From: Anaerolineaceae bacterium
Lineage (GTDB): Bacteria; Chloroflexota; Anaerolineae; Anaerolineales; Anaerolineaceae
DNA length: 64,000 nt
Direction: 5' to 3'
NCBI GenBank assembly: GCA_016927865.1
Contig: JAFGLU010000122.1
Location: 18,356 to 82,355, forward strand
Below, piece after piece: positions 31,501-40,150 of the stretch. Made by a program: the position numbers and the translations under genes. How positions within the stretch are numbered: the first letter of the stretch is position 1; each line of letters starts with the position of its first letter. The notes beneath the pieces were generated by a model. The model worked only from the letters and a program-made list of their open reading frames with translations, was not told the DNA's origin and did no database searches.

Positions 31501-33912
31501 GAAGCGGTCCAACTTTTCGGCGTTGTCGTCCCAGTACATCTCAAAGTTGAGATCGCTTCGATAAACGCCCATGTTGTAGTCATAGGGACTGTAACCGTCC
31601 AGGCCAATGGGCAAAACGTCATCCCAACTACTTTCATTCACCGGTACGTTGCCATAAACCACTATTTGCCCCGGTCCTTGCAGCACCTCGACGCGTAAAA
31701 TGTACTGCCTGTCCAGCTCTAGCACGGCCGGTGTGGCAAATTCAAAGCGGTACGGCTCGCCCTTCACATCGTCCAGCGCCTGGAAGCTGCTTGTCACCTC
31801 GGCTTCGGCCAGGGTCTCATTGCCCTCTGGGTTCACCACCGACAGGCGCAAGGTCTTTTCCTCAGGCAAGTTCTCCCAATCCAGAATTCTGCGCACATTC
31901 ACGGCGTTCAACTCGCCCGCATAAGCTGCCCGGAAGTATATTTCGTAATTGCGCTCCACCGTCATGGTGTGCATCGGATCCGGCAGCGCTTGCTTGAAGA
32001 CGCCTTCCTGTGTAGCAATCGACAGGCGCATTTGCCCAATCAGGTCAACCGCCATGCCCTGCCCCACCAGTTCATAAACCAGGACATAGTTGTGCCCGGC
32101 TTGCACCTCCACCTGCGGCTGCAAGTCGAAACTAAAGCTGCGCCCGCGGTCGCTGCCCTCTTCCGCGAATGTATCCTGAAGCACTGCCGAGGACAGCACG
32201 TTTTCACGATTGTCTCCGTCGCGCAACGTGATCATCATGGTCTTCATCTGGCTGTCGTTCAGCCGATCACGGATATGGTCAAAACTCAAATTGGTGAAGA
32301 GGCCTGATTCCTGAGGCGTGAAGGCAATCGTGATAGGCTCCTCCGCCACCAGTCGCCCACCAATCTGGTAAGCCAGGGGCTGGTTGGCCGTCCCGTCGAC
32401 CGTTTCCATTTCCAGTGTCAACGGCCCGGGTATGTTCTGGTAGATCCAACGGCTGGCCTCCACGCGCGTCACCGGTCGCGTATAAATCCGCGTGAAAGCA
32501 TACGCATATGCAAAGGTGCCTAACACCACAACCACACCCGTGAGTGCCGCCGCGGCTTTCATGAAAGCAGACCCGCGCTGTTTGCCCTTTTCCCACAGCG
32601 CAAACACCGCCCAGGCGGCAATAATCGCCAGAGTGGGATAAATCAACAACTGGTAACGCATGGTCCGCGACAGAAGCGTGGATTGCCAGACGAAGTACAT
32701 CCCCGTCCAGCCCCACAACAGGGCATGTTTGTGCCACTCGCCCTTGATGAACACCCGTCGCCCCATCCACAGGAAACCCGCGATGCTCAACATCCCCAGG
32801 GGCAAACCTAACCCCCACACGATCATGTTCTGCCCCGAGAACCAGATCGGGCGGCGCGCCCACTGCAAGGCAGGCGGGAAATCCACATCGCCGCCGCTTT
32901 GCGCCGCCAGTGATTCCATTGTGTCTTTCCACTTTTCGCTGAGAAAAACGTGGAAAAATGTCGGTCCGTTAAAGGCATAGGGCTGGAAGATGCGGAAGGT
33001 GAGCAAGCATAAGATGCCTGCAATGGCCAAATTTCGCAAATACACACTCACCATGTGCTCGCGCTGCTCGCTGCTCAGCTTGAGATAGCTGATCAAGGCC
33101 GCAGCCGGCAGCAGCAGCACCAGCGGCGCGGTGTTGATCTTGCTCGCCAGCGCCCAGCCCATGGCAATGCCAAACATGGCATAGGGGACGAGCGTGCCCC
33201 AATGCCGCCACAGACCGTTGATCCACGAATCGCCTGCCTTCAACTCCGGCCCTGCTGGCTTTCCATCCTGCGGCAATATCCGCACAGCAAAGTAAATGGC
33301 CAGAATGGCAAACGTGTTACTGAAGGTGTCGGTGGTCCAGTAATGTGACAACTGGATTTGCAGCACCGCAAACGCGGTGAAGGTCGCCGCCAGCAAAGCC
33401 AGGCGCGGTTTTTGATACAGCCGGTTAGCAATGAGATATACCAGCAAGATGGTCAACAAGTCCATAAAGCCAGACAACTGCCTTCCCACCAGGTAAATCT
33501 CGCCGTAGCCGGTCTGCTCGAGCAGTTCAGCGGTAATGCGCACCATAAACAACGGCAGCGTGCCATATACATAGAAGCCATAGCCGCGGTTGTTCGGGTT
33601 CAGTGTCGACATGGCAGTATCGAAATAGCGCCCTTCGTTGCCTTCGGAGGTAATCCCGCTGGCGACCATCGTCAAGAAGCGCTCATCGGGGTGCAGGTGC
33701 TGGTTTTCGTCCCAATCCACGCCCACAAAGCGGAAATATGCGCCCAGAATCAGAATGCCAATCAGCAGAATGTCCCAGGCCAGCGACAACGACCCTGATT
33801 TACGCCTGGGCGTCGGCGGCGCAGCAAGCTCAGCAGGCGCCTCGGCAGGCTGCTCCAGCGGGGTTTCATTCACAGGTTGTTCCGGTAGTAATTCTTGGTT
33901 CATGTCACCCAT
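28591..33912 (-). CDS. Giant GT39-like plus DUF2298 fusion membrane protein
   Basis: 1773 residues. A Pro-rich cytoplasmic start is followed by a first GT-C module: the outer loop after the first membrane helix carries WDENQHLHPDERF, the expected place and residues for the catalytic Asp/Glu. About residues 480-960 are a large soluble, beta-rich outer region (RLVAEEPITIAFTPQESGLF, LNLEMYW-type strands). From about 1020 on a second polytopic module has the YYY hallmark (GGYLNYYYYGFVVAG) and YADPHAHMFALPVTILA, i.e. a complete DUF2298 domain. The downstream gene is a stand-alone DUF2298 protein, so the second half may have arisen by duplication and fusion. Function is inferred as polyprenyl-linked sugar transfer. 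Confidence 0.85.
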   Translation of the reverse strand: MGDMNQELLPEQPVNETPLEQPAEAPAELAAPPTPRRKSGSLSLAWDILLIGILILGAYFRFVGVDWDENQHLHPDERFLTMVASGITSEGNEGRYFDTAMSTLNPNNRGYGFYVYGTLPLFMVRITAELLEQTGYGEIYLVGRQLSGFMDLLTILLVYLIANRLYQKPRLALLAATFTAFAVLQIQLSHYWTTDTFSNTFAILAIYFAVRILPQDGKPAGPELKAGDSWINGLWRHWGTLVPYAMFGIAMGWALASKINTAPLVLLLPAAALISYLKLSSEQREHMVSVYLRNLAIAGILCLLTFRIFQPYAFNGPTFFHVFLSEKWKDTMESLAAQSGGDVDFPPALQWARRPIWFSGQNMIVWGLGLPLGMLSIAGFLWMGRRVFIKGEWHKHALLWGWTGMYFVWQSTLLSRTMRYQLLIYPTLAIIAAWAVFALWEKGKQRGSAFMKAAAALTGVVVVLGTFAYAYAFTRIYTRPVTRVEASRWIYQNIPGPLTLEMETVDGTANQPLAYQIGGRLVAEEPITIAFTPQESGLFTNLSFDHIRDRLNDSQMKTMMITLRDGDNRENVLSSAVLQDTFAEEGSDRGRSFSFDLQPQVEVQAGHNYVLVYELVGQGMAVDLIGQMRLSIATQEGVFKQALPDPMHTMTVERNYEIYFRAAYAGELNAVNVRRILDWENLPEEKTLRLSVVNPEGNETLAEAEVTSSFQALDDVKGEPYRFEFATPAVLELDRQYILRVEVLQGPGQIVVYGNVPVNESSWDDVLPIGLDGYSPYDYNMGVYRSDLNFEMYWDDNAEKLDRFLNNLDNGDYIFISSNRQWGTTTRVPERYPLTTQFYRSLIGCPAEEDILTCYRVGEPGMYQGELGFELIAVFQSDPNLGGLRFNTQFAEEAFTVYDHPKVLIFKKTAGYDSQAVREILERVDLSQVVRIIPGKAKSFPANLLLPTDRLAEQRDGGTWAELFDRDGLLNKYPFVGLVVWYLVISLLGWINYPLVRLALRGLPDKGFPLTKIAGMMLLAWIVWVAGSARVPFVPLTISAAALLLLLINAGLAWLQREELGRELREKKRYFFWVELIGLILFVIFLLVRLGNPDLWHPYKGGEKPMDFSYFNAVLKSTTFPPYDPWFAGGYLNYYYYGFVVAGIPVKWLGIVPAVAYNLILPTFFSLVGLGAYSVAWNLISAGRKAPAEGEEQPAPPFLVGLAGPVLLAIVGNLGSLRMIWHGIMRLAAPDGTVVDSNIFQKIGWTVGGIGRLFEGSRLPYGAGNWYWDPSRVYPGSAITEFPAFTFLYADPHAHMFALPVTILALAWALSIALKGWEWGLEDGRGKKIHFAVTFFLGGLAIGALKPMNTWDLPTYLALGAVAILFASVSGAVKKKENWVKGLALGGLSALLLVGLALLLYQPFTDWFGQGYDKVKFWHDEPSPFWSYITHWGVFLFFILSWMGWETRDWMATTPVSSLNKVMKFRELILFLLAVLVLMVVGLFLLKVQIGWLAILVMAWAATLLLRPNMPAAKRAVLFLVGTALALTLFVELFHLEGDLGRMNTVFKLYMQAWTLLSLSAAASLAWVLPAVLKEWPALRRNAWQVLAVGLVFSAALFPLLGGADKIKDRYSSEAPHTLDGMAYMPFATYGENGTDMSLAEDYVAIQWMQENVPGSPVIVEGHVTEYRWGSRYTIYTGLPGVVGWNWHQRQQRALTPSEWVFGRVEQIGLFYNTEERSLTTDFLSRYDVKYIVVGVMEHAIYTPEGLAKFEAWDGELWGEVFRTGQTVIYQVR

Positions 33913-33925
33913 ATTTCGCTTCCCT

Positions 33926-36076
33926 CTACTGGCTCGCTGGAACGAAGTAAATCATAAAGTCTTTGCCGTCAAATCCGGATGTATAGCGGCTCAGATTGCC
34001 GTTTGGATAGACCCGCAGCAGTTCGATATAGGTATTTTGATCGTCAGGGCGGAAGAGGAACATCTTGGGCCGCGGATCGGTGCTGGTCAAGGCGATTTGT
34101 TCCATCGGTAGGGCATAATCGCGCCCCGGGAAACCCGCCTGAATGCCCACCAGCCGGGTGTCCACCCAATGCGGATACGGGATCACGTAAGCTGTGTCGT
34201 AACTGCCGATCGAGGTCGCAAAGTTATAGACCACTTTGCCAATCTGGGAGGTGTTCCAGGCGCCGTTCAGGAACTGCGTCTTGAACGTATCAAACACCAG
34301 CGAGTAATTTTGCATCGAAATCAGCATCACCAGGTAAACGCCGATGATAAAAGTGGGCCACTGCCGCAACGGGGTAGCCTTAAACCGCACATTGATGGTC
34401 CGCAAGAAGCCTTCTAACCCAATCGCCGCGATGATGAACACCGGCACAATGGCTGCCCCGGTGCGGTTGAGAGAAGGATTCTCTTCGGGGAAAGCCAGCG
34501 ACAGGATCGAAGGCATCATCAGCAAAGGCACCGATACCAGCAAGAACAGGTCCAGCCAGTGCCGCCGGCGAACGTACCGCGCCGCCACCAACACCGTCCC
34601 CAAAAAGTACAACCCGCCGGTAACCGCATCCAGCGCCGGGCGCCCAGGAATGGAGTGGACCCAAATGTTTCCGTTGTCCCACCAGAACATCACCCAGGCT
34701 TTCCACAGGTTAGAGAAGAACACCTGCCACACCGGCATGGGGATGGCCCGTTCGACATCCGTCAGCCGGGTCATGGCCCGGTAAGAGAACCAATCGGGAT
34801 TGTCAAACCAATACCGTAACAGCGGCACAAAGACAATCAAAGAGACAAAGGCCAGCGCGTACAGGCCCATCATGGTTTGGACGCGGTTGCCCTTCGACTG
34901 CCGGTGCAGCAAGTAAATGCCAATCGCCGCCAGCACCACGAACGGCAGGAAGCGGGCCGGGCTGTATCCATGCAGGCCCACCCCCAGGAAAATTCCCGAA
35001 AGGATAAAATCCTGAAGCTTGCGGGTGCGCAGGCCGCGCAGCAGGAAGTACAGCATGGGCGCCGCAAACAGCGGGTAGATGGGAAAGCGCAGCCCAATTC
35101 GGGAGATCAGGTTCGGCCAATAAGCCACCCCCGCCATGAGCATGGCCAGCAGCCCCACCCAGCGGTTACCAACTTCCTTGCCGGTCAGGTAGATGAACGG
35201 CAGAGTCAAGAACCCGCACAGCGCTGTGCCTAATTTCAGGCTCAGAAAGCTCAGCCCGGTACCGAAAAAGGTGGCCACAAAGGCTGTCAGGTACATCTGG
35301 AAGGCTTCGCGCCCGGTGTTGCGCACAAAGAAAACCGGCCGCTGCCCATTGAGCACGTCGCTCACGTCCAGCAGCTTTTCGGCATGGTCGCTAAACGGCT
35401 CGCCCGGAATGCCGTTCAAGTCGACAAAGCGGTAAAGAGCGCCAAAGGCCAACACGGCAATCACCAGCAGCGTCCAAACATTCACACGAATCTCCGCAGG
35501 CTGGTCCGCCCGTTGGCGGGTCGTTCCCTTTACATTAGGAAGCAAGCTGATGATACCCAGGGTCAGCGACGACAGCCACAGTGTCACATTCCAGGCCGTG
35601 AAGCGGTTATCTTGAAAGAAAGCAAAACCCAGCAGCATCAAAATCACCGAACCGCCCAGCATGAACAGGCGCCAATTCGCCATCGCCGGCAGGCGCATAG
35701 GCTCGTCCGCTTCTTCGGGCCGCCGAGCCAGCTTCCACTCGCCCTGCCAAAAAGCCCACACCGCCAGAACCGCCGCCAACAAGTACAAAGCCAGGCCTAT
35801 CTCCAGGTTGCGGGCCGGCGGCTCGAGCATCGACTGCGCCAACAATGCCGCGATCACAGAAGTCGCGGTGCGCCAGGGCCAGGGCAAGGCCGGGGCTTTG
35901 ATCACAGGGATCGCCGCGGCGGGCGCAGTTTTCTCGATGTCGGCTTCCGCCATGACAACTTCTCCCTCTTCAAGCACCGATTGTTCCGCCACCAATTCGG
36001 GCGGAATGACAATCTTCTCCTTGTGGAAGGGATTTAGTTTCGCTTTCAGGTAATCAAGAACACTTGGCTCATCCAT
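33926..36076 (-). CDS. GT39-family (ArnT/PMT-like) membrane glycosyltransferase
   Basis: 716 residues. A cytoplasmic N-terminal stretch of about 70 residues (acidic, with EEGEVVMAEADIEK) precedes two pairs of membrane helices, then a full GT-C core of about nine helices. The catalytic-type loop PFSDHAEKLLD follows GIPGE near residue 250. The C-terminal soluble part (about 590-716) should be outside. GT39 enzymes transfer a sugar from a dolichyl- or undecaprenyl-phosphate carrier to protein or lipid. The N-terminal added helices are unusual for the family. It lies 51 nt after the methyltransferase gene. Confidence 0.75.
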   Translation of the reverse strand: MDEPSVLDYLKAKLNPFHKEKIVIPPELVAEQSVLEEGEVVMAEADIEKTAPAAAIPVIKAPALPWPWRTATSVIAALLAQSMLEPPARNLEIGLALYLLAAVLAVWAFWQGEWKLARRPEEADEPMRLPAMANWRLFMLGGSVILMLLGFAFFQDNRFTAWNVTLWLSSLTLGIISLLPNVKGTTRQRADQPAEIRVNVWTLLVIAVLAFGALYRFVDLNGIPGEPFSDHAEKLLDVSDVLNGQRPVFFVRNTGREAFQMYLTAFVATFFGTGLSFLSLKLGTALCGFLTLPFIYLTGKEVGNRWVGLLAMLMAGVAYWPNLISRIGLRFPIYPLFAAPMLYFLLRGLRTRKLQDFILSGIFLGVGLHGYSPARFLPFVVLAAIGIYLLHRQSKGNRVQTMMGLYALAFVSLIVFVPLLRYWFDNPDWFSYRAMTRLTDVERAIPMPVWQVFFSNLWKAWVMFWWDNGNIWVHSIPGRPALDAVTGGLYFLGTVLVAARYVRRRHWLDLFLLVSVPLLMMPSILSLAFPEENPSLNRTGAAIVPVFIIAAIGLEGFLRTINVRFKATPLRQWPTFIIGVYLVMLISMQNYSLVFDTFKTQFLNGAWNTSQIGKVVYNFATSIGSYDTAYVIPYPHWVDTRLVGIQAGFPGRDYALPMEQIALTSTDPRPKMFLFRPDDQNTYIELLRVYPNGNLSRYTSGFDGKDFMIYFVPASQ

Positions 36077-36127
36077 AAATCTCTCGCTGTGGGTCGGGAT
36101 GCTGGAAAGTCAAAACAAGTATAGTAG

Positions 36128-36913
36128 TTATCCCGCGCGGCGGGCAACATAAAATGTATACGAACCCTTGGGATGCTTCGGCTCGCTGGTATAAACCCAT
36201 TCGATCAATTTTCGGGTCAGTGCCAGGTTCCACTTCGTCGGCGCCAGAATCCACTTGCGAAACAGGCCGTGCGCCACCAGCGAAGGCAGTCCCAGATAGT
36301 GGCCCCATTCCAGCACGTGCAGCGCTTTAGGTGAAAAGTAATCCCAGCTTTGCTCCAGCCTGAAGCCGGTCCGCTCCAGGCGCGCCGTCCAGGTGGGCAC
36401 GTCATCGCAGTGATGATGGCGGGAAATCTTGTTAAAGAACGCCCGGTAGGCGTTCCCCAATCCGCGCAAGCCAATCCGGTCAAAGAAGCTGGATATCGAT
36501 AGGTTCGGCAAGAAGTTCTGATTAGGCACACAGAACAAGAACAGAGCACCCGGCCGCAGCACGCGCGCCAGGTCTACCAGCACCGCGTCCAGATCGGGAA
36601 TATGCTCCAACACCGAATTGCTCACCGCGCTGTTAAAGTAGCCCTCATCGAACGGCAAGGTGTCACCGGAGCCCTGCACCACCATGCGGTACACGTCCAG
36701 CTTGACCGCCTTACGAACTGGTCCCGTCCACGGGTCCACGCCCACATCCAGAGGCTGGTCGAAGGTGACCATAGCAAAGTCGCCATCGCCGCATCCCAAA
36801 TCCAACACCGGGCTGGTCAGGTCAAAATCCTGGTAGAAGCGCGATTCAACCGCCCGCAGCACACCGCGGAAATACGGCAAATCTTTCAAGTTTAGCCACA
36901 AGTAATCTTTCAT
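36128..36913 (-). CDS. Class I SAM-dependent methyltransferase
   Basis: 261 residues. Motif I is VLDLGCGDGDF at about 37-47; GSGDTLPFDEGYFNSAVSNSVLEHI is the region of motifs II-III of the Methyltransf_11 type. There is no signal or membrane helix. The setting, between a GT4 and a GT39 gene, suggests methylation of a sugar or lipid-linked intermediate, or a regulatory cap on a growing glycan. The substrate is not shown by the sequence. Confidence 0.8.
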   Translation of the reverse strand: MKDYLWLNLKDLPYFRGVLRAVESRFYQDFDLTSPVLDLGCGDGDFAMVTFDQPLDVGVDPWTGPVRKAVKLDVYRMVVQGSGDTLPFDEGYFNSAVSNSVLEHIPDLDAVLVDLARVLRPGALFLFCVPNQNFLPNLSISSFFDRIGLRGLGNAYRAFFNKISRHHHCDDVPTWTARLERTGFRLEQSWDYFSPKALHVLEWGHYLGLPSLVAHGLFRKWILAPTKWNLALTRKLIEWVYTSEPKHPKGSYTFYVARRAG

Positions 36914-36919
36914 CCCACC

Positions 36920-38092
36920 CTACCCTTCTACCATTAATTCGCCGCGCATTTCGGCAAACAGCTTTTCATATTCGATCGCGATCGCATCGGGCGAGTACAT
37001 TTCCGCGATCGGCCCGGCCGGCCGGCGGAACTTTTCCACGTCCGCCAGCACTTCCAGCGCCGAAGCAGCCAGCCCGTCGACGTCGCCAATCTCAAAGATG
37101 CGCCCCATCTCGTGCCGCTTCACCGGGATGCGCACCCCCGGCAGGTTAGAGGTCACGCAAGGCACCCCGTTCAGCATCGACTCGATCTGCACCAGCCCAA
37201 AAGCCTCGGTCGAGTTCAGGCTGGGCAGCACGTGCAAGTCAATGTTGGCGAAAAAGGCCGCCGCCTGGCGTGGGTCCAGCGCGCCCAAAAAGCGCCAACT
37301 GCCCTCTTTTTGCAGTCGCTCCAATTCTGGCGCGAGCCGCGCCCAGTACTGCTCTTCGCCCATGATGTTCTGATACGGACCGCCAAACCACACCACCGCC
37401 TTCGGATGGGCTTCCAAAATCTTGGGCAGCGCCCGCATCAGGATTTCTACGCCCTTCTCGGTGGCAAAGCGCGCCATCATGCCAATGATCGGGCCGCGCC
37501 CGTCGGGATTGTGTTTCTCGCCGAAGGCTTTCACCTCGTCCGCGCTCACCTCGGGCAGTTCCACCGGCGGGGGAATTACGTGCAACTTGCGCAGATAGCG
37601 CTTCAAATACGACGAATTCACGGCGTAATCTTCGGTGTAGGTCACAACGCGGTGCGTCGAGAGCGCCGCCAGGTTGTTCATCACCCGCACGGCCTGATTG
37701 GCCGCCCAACTCACCACGCCGGAGGGCATGCGCAGGTCACAGTGGTAAGTGATCACCGTCGGCTTGCGCAGCAGCCGCCCGCGCAAGGCCACCCCCGCCG
37801 CGTCGAACTGCGGCAGGTGCAACTGGATCACGTCATGCTCCAGCACCAGCTTGCTGGCCAGCGCTCCAAAGGTGGGCATGATCACGCCTTTGCTCAGCCG
37901 AAAAGCCACCGGCGCGCGCACAATGCGCACCCCGTCCAACACTTCTTCACGCGGCAAATCGGGTTGATACTGCGAGGTCAACACGGTCACCTGGTGCCCG
38001 CGCCGCGCCCAGGCCTTGGCCAACCGCTCGGCGTAGATGGTCAAACCGCTGATGTGAGGGCGGTAGTAGGTTAGGACGACTAGAATACGCAT
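36920..38092 (-). CDS. GT4-family glycosyltransferase (GT-B fold)
   Basis: 390 residues. The N-terminal Rossmann half begins MRILVVLTYYRPHISGLTIY (the glycine-rich acceptor-side loop). The C-terminal half holds GMMARFATEKGVEILMRAL and the EAFGLVQIE E-x7-E motif that binds the nucleotide-sugar donor with retention. It is cytoplasmic or peripheral, probably acting on a lipid-linked acceptor at the inner face of the membrane. Spacing to its neighbours is 6 and 12 nt. Confidence 0.9.
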   Translation of the reverse strand: MRILVVLTYYRPHISGLTIYAERLAKAWARRGHQVTVLTSQYQPDLPREEVLDGVRIVRAPVAFRLSKGVIMPTFGALASKLVLEHDVIQLHLPQFDAAGVALRGRLLRKPTVITYHCDLRMPSGVVSWAANQAVRVMNNLAALSTHRVVTYTEDYAVNSSYLKRYLRKLHVIPPPVELPEVSADEVKAFGEKHNPDGRGPIIGMMARFATEKGVEILMRALPKILEAHPKAVVWFGGPYQNIMGEEQYWARLAPELERLQKEGSWRFLGALDPRQAAAFFANIDLHVLPSLNSTEAFGLVQIESMLNGVPCVTSNLPGVRIPVKRHEMGRIFEIGDVDGLAASALEVLADVEKFRRPAGPIAEMYSPDAIAIEYEKLFAEMRGELMVEG

Positions 38093-38104
38093 AAGCTGAA
38101 TTGG

Positions 38105-39136
38105 TTACCCCTCGAACAAACCCGGATTCTCTTGCACCCACTGGTACAGGCGGCGGATGCCTTCTTCGACGCCTACCTTCGGGCGCCAGCCTAACTCGGC
38201 CTCGGCCTTGCGCACATCCGCGACAAACACACGCTGATCGCCGGGGCGCCAATCGCCTTGCGCTGTGGGCAGCGTCTTGCCGGCCAGCTTTTCCAGCAGC
38301 GGCCCAAACTCGGTCCAAATCGCCAAAATGTTTTCGGCCCCGCCCCCCACGTTATACACAGTTCCCGCAGCGTGGTCGATTTGAGCCACTGCGGCGTCGT
38401 AGGCATTTAGCAAGTCTTCCACATACAGGACATCCCGCACCTGCTTGCCGTCACCGTAGACTGTGATGGGCTTGCCCGTCAGGGTGGCGATAACGAACCA
38501 CGCCACCCAGCCCTGGTCTTCCACGCCAAACTGGCGCGGGCCATAGATGCAGCTCTGCCGGAACACTACCGTGGGCAGATCATAGATGCGCGCATAATCG
38601 CGCACGTACTGGTCGCCGCAGCCTTTCGAACAGCCGTAAGGCGAGTGGAAATCGAGCGGATGGGTTTCAGGGATGCCGTAAGGGTAATCGGCGTAGGCGT
38701 AGCGGGTGCGCTCTTCCACCACGCGCACATCTTCCATCCCGCCGTAGACCTTATTGGTCGACGCGTAAATGAAAGCCGGGTTGCGCCCCGAAAGACGCGC
38801 CGCCTCCAGCACGTTGAAAGTGCCCTGCGCATTGATCTCAAAATCCTCGCGCGGATTGATCACCGAAGTGGTCACCGCTACCTGCCCCGCCAGATGCACG
38901 ACCACGTCGGCATCGGCGGCAGCCTGCTGGATGGCGTTCGCATCGCGAATATCCCCTTCCACCAAACGGAAAGCTCCTTCGCCAAACGTTTCGCGCAGCC
39001 AGGCCAGATTCTTGCGCGAACCGCCCCGGGATAAGTTATCAAAGACTGTGACCGTCTCGCCGCGCGAGAGCAGCCGGTGAACATAATTCGAGCCGATGAA
39101 CCCGGCTCCCCCCGTCACCAGATATTGTCCTGCCAT
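38105..39136 (-). CDS. NAD-dependent nucleotide-sugar epimerase/dehydratase (extended SDR)
   Basis: 343 residues from ATG 39136 with GGGAG 10 nt upstream; a TTG at 39145 is less likely because it is too close to that ribosome site. The NAD-binding motif GGAGFIGSNY lies at the start. The catalytic YGCSK (Tyr-x3-Lys) follows PLDFHSPYG, and CIYGPRQFGVEDQGWVAWF is typical of CDP-paratose/tyvelose 2-epimerase-like and dTDP-glucose dehydratase-like members. It should make or epimerise a nucleotide sugar for the neighbouring transferases. The exact sugar is not decided. Confidence 0.85.
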   Translation of the reverse strand: MAGQYLVTGGAGFIGSNYVHRLLSRGETVTVFDNLSRGGSRKNLAWLRETFGEGAFRLVEGDIRDANAIQQAAADADVVVHLAGQVAVTTSVINPREDFEINAQGTFNVLEAARLSGRNPAFIYASTNKVYGGMEDVRVVEERTRYAYADYPYGIPETHPLDFHSPYGCSKGCGDQYVRDYARIYDLPTVVFRQSCIYGPRQFGVEDQGWVAWFVIATLTGKPITVYGDGKQVRDVLYVEDLLNAYDAAVAQIDHAAGTVYNVGGGAENILAIWTEFGPLLEKLAGKTLPTAQGDWRPGDQRVFVADVRKAEAELGWRPKVGVEEGIRRLYQWVQENPGLFEG

Positions 39137-39141
39137 GTGGT

Positions 39142-40149
39142 TCAATCTCCCTTCGAGATTTGTGTATCAGCTTCACCAGCCAGGTGGATCTCACTCAACA
39201 TGCGCCCGTCTTGGGCCAGACCAATGAGGCCAAAGATGGCGCCGCTGATAATCTGCAAGATGCGCATCAGCAGGGCAAAGGCCAGCGCCACCGATGCCGA
39301 AACACCCAGCACGCCCAGCGCCCCCACCACGGCGGCTTCCAAAATCCCCAGCCCGCCCGGCGCCGAAGGCACCGCCATGCCCAGCGCGGCGATCCCATCG
39401 ATGAACATCATCCACCAGAAAGGCGCGCCGGGTTCGAACATGATCAGCATAATGTAGTGCATCCCAATCCACTGCGCCCAGGCGAAGGCAATCCAACCCA
39501 TTGCGGTCAAGAAGCGGCGCGGCGAGGTCAGCGCGCTCAGGCCTTCCAGCAGCGAATCCAGCCGCGGCAGCACCAGTCGCTTGATTTTGTCAAAACGCGC
39601 GGGCAATTTCTCCAGCCAGCCATGCACCCGGTCACGGAAGCGCGCCAGCAGGTACAGACCCAGCAAGCCCAATAGCACCACGACCATCGAGATCGCCGCG
39701 GCCGGGCCGGCCCAATCCAGCCCCAAAGCCAGGGGCAGGGTGGTCAGCACCAGCGCCGCCGCCACTGCCACGTCGAAGGCCCGCTCGATGACAATGCTCG
39801 AAAGCACCTGGAAAGGGCTGATCTTCAACTCGCGGCCCATGAACACCGCTCGCCCCAACTCACCGGCCTTGAGCGGAAACAGGTAATTCAACAGGTAGCC
39901 TTCCTGGATGATCAGGTACGTTCGCCAGATGGGCGGTTTGGCCCCCAACAGCACCCGCCAGGCCATGGCCCGACTGAACCCCGAGAGCACCAGGATCAAG
40001 AAAGAAATAATCATGTTGACCGGTTTGGCGGCTCTTAAAGCCTCCGTCAAACCCTCAAACGTCGCCAGGCGGAACACCAGCACCAGCGCCACCACGCTGA
40101 TCAGCACGCCCGGCAGCCAGCGCCGGACGTTCCGCCATTGGCGCATCAT
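39142..40149 (-). CDS. UPF0104 / LPG_synthase_TM-type membrane protein, possible lipid-carrier flippase
   Basis: 335 residues, about eight to nine membrane helices. Family signs are FSRAMAWRVLLGA, the EGYLLNYLFPLKAGELGRA block and PSAPGGLGILEAAV. Homologues include the membrane part of lysyl-phosphatidylglycerol synthase (a flippase) and AglD-like proteins, so in a glycan cluster it may move a lipid-linked sugar across the membrane. It starts 1 nt after the lepA stop codon. Confidence 0.75.
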   Translation of the reverse strand: MMRQWRNVRRWLPGVLISVVALVLVFRLATFEGLTEALRAAKPVNMIISFLILVLSGFSRAMAWRVLLGAKPPIWRTYLIIQEGYLLNYLFPLKAGELGRAVFMGRELKISPFQVLSSIVIERAFDVAVAAALVLTTLPLALGLDWAGPAAAISMVVVLLGLLGLYLLARFRDRVHGWLEKLPARFDKIKRLVLPRLDSLLEGLSALTSPRRFLTAMGWIAFAWAQWIGMHYIMLIMFEPGAPFWWMMFIDGIAALGMAVPSAPGGLGILEAAVVGALGVLGVSASVALAFALLMRILQIISGAIFGLIGLAQDGRMLSEIHLAGEADTQISKGD

Positions 40150-40150
40150 T

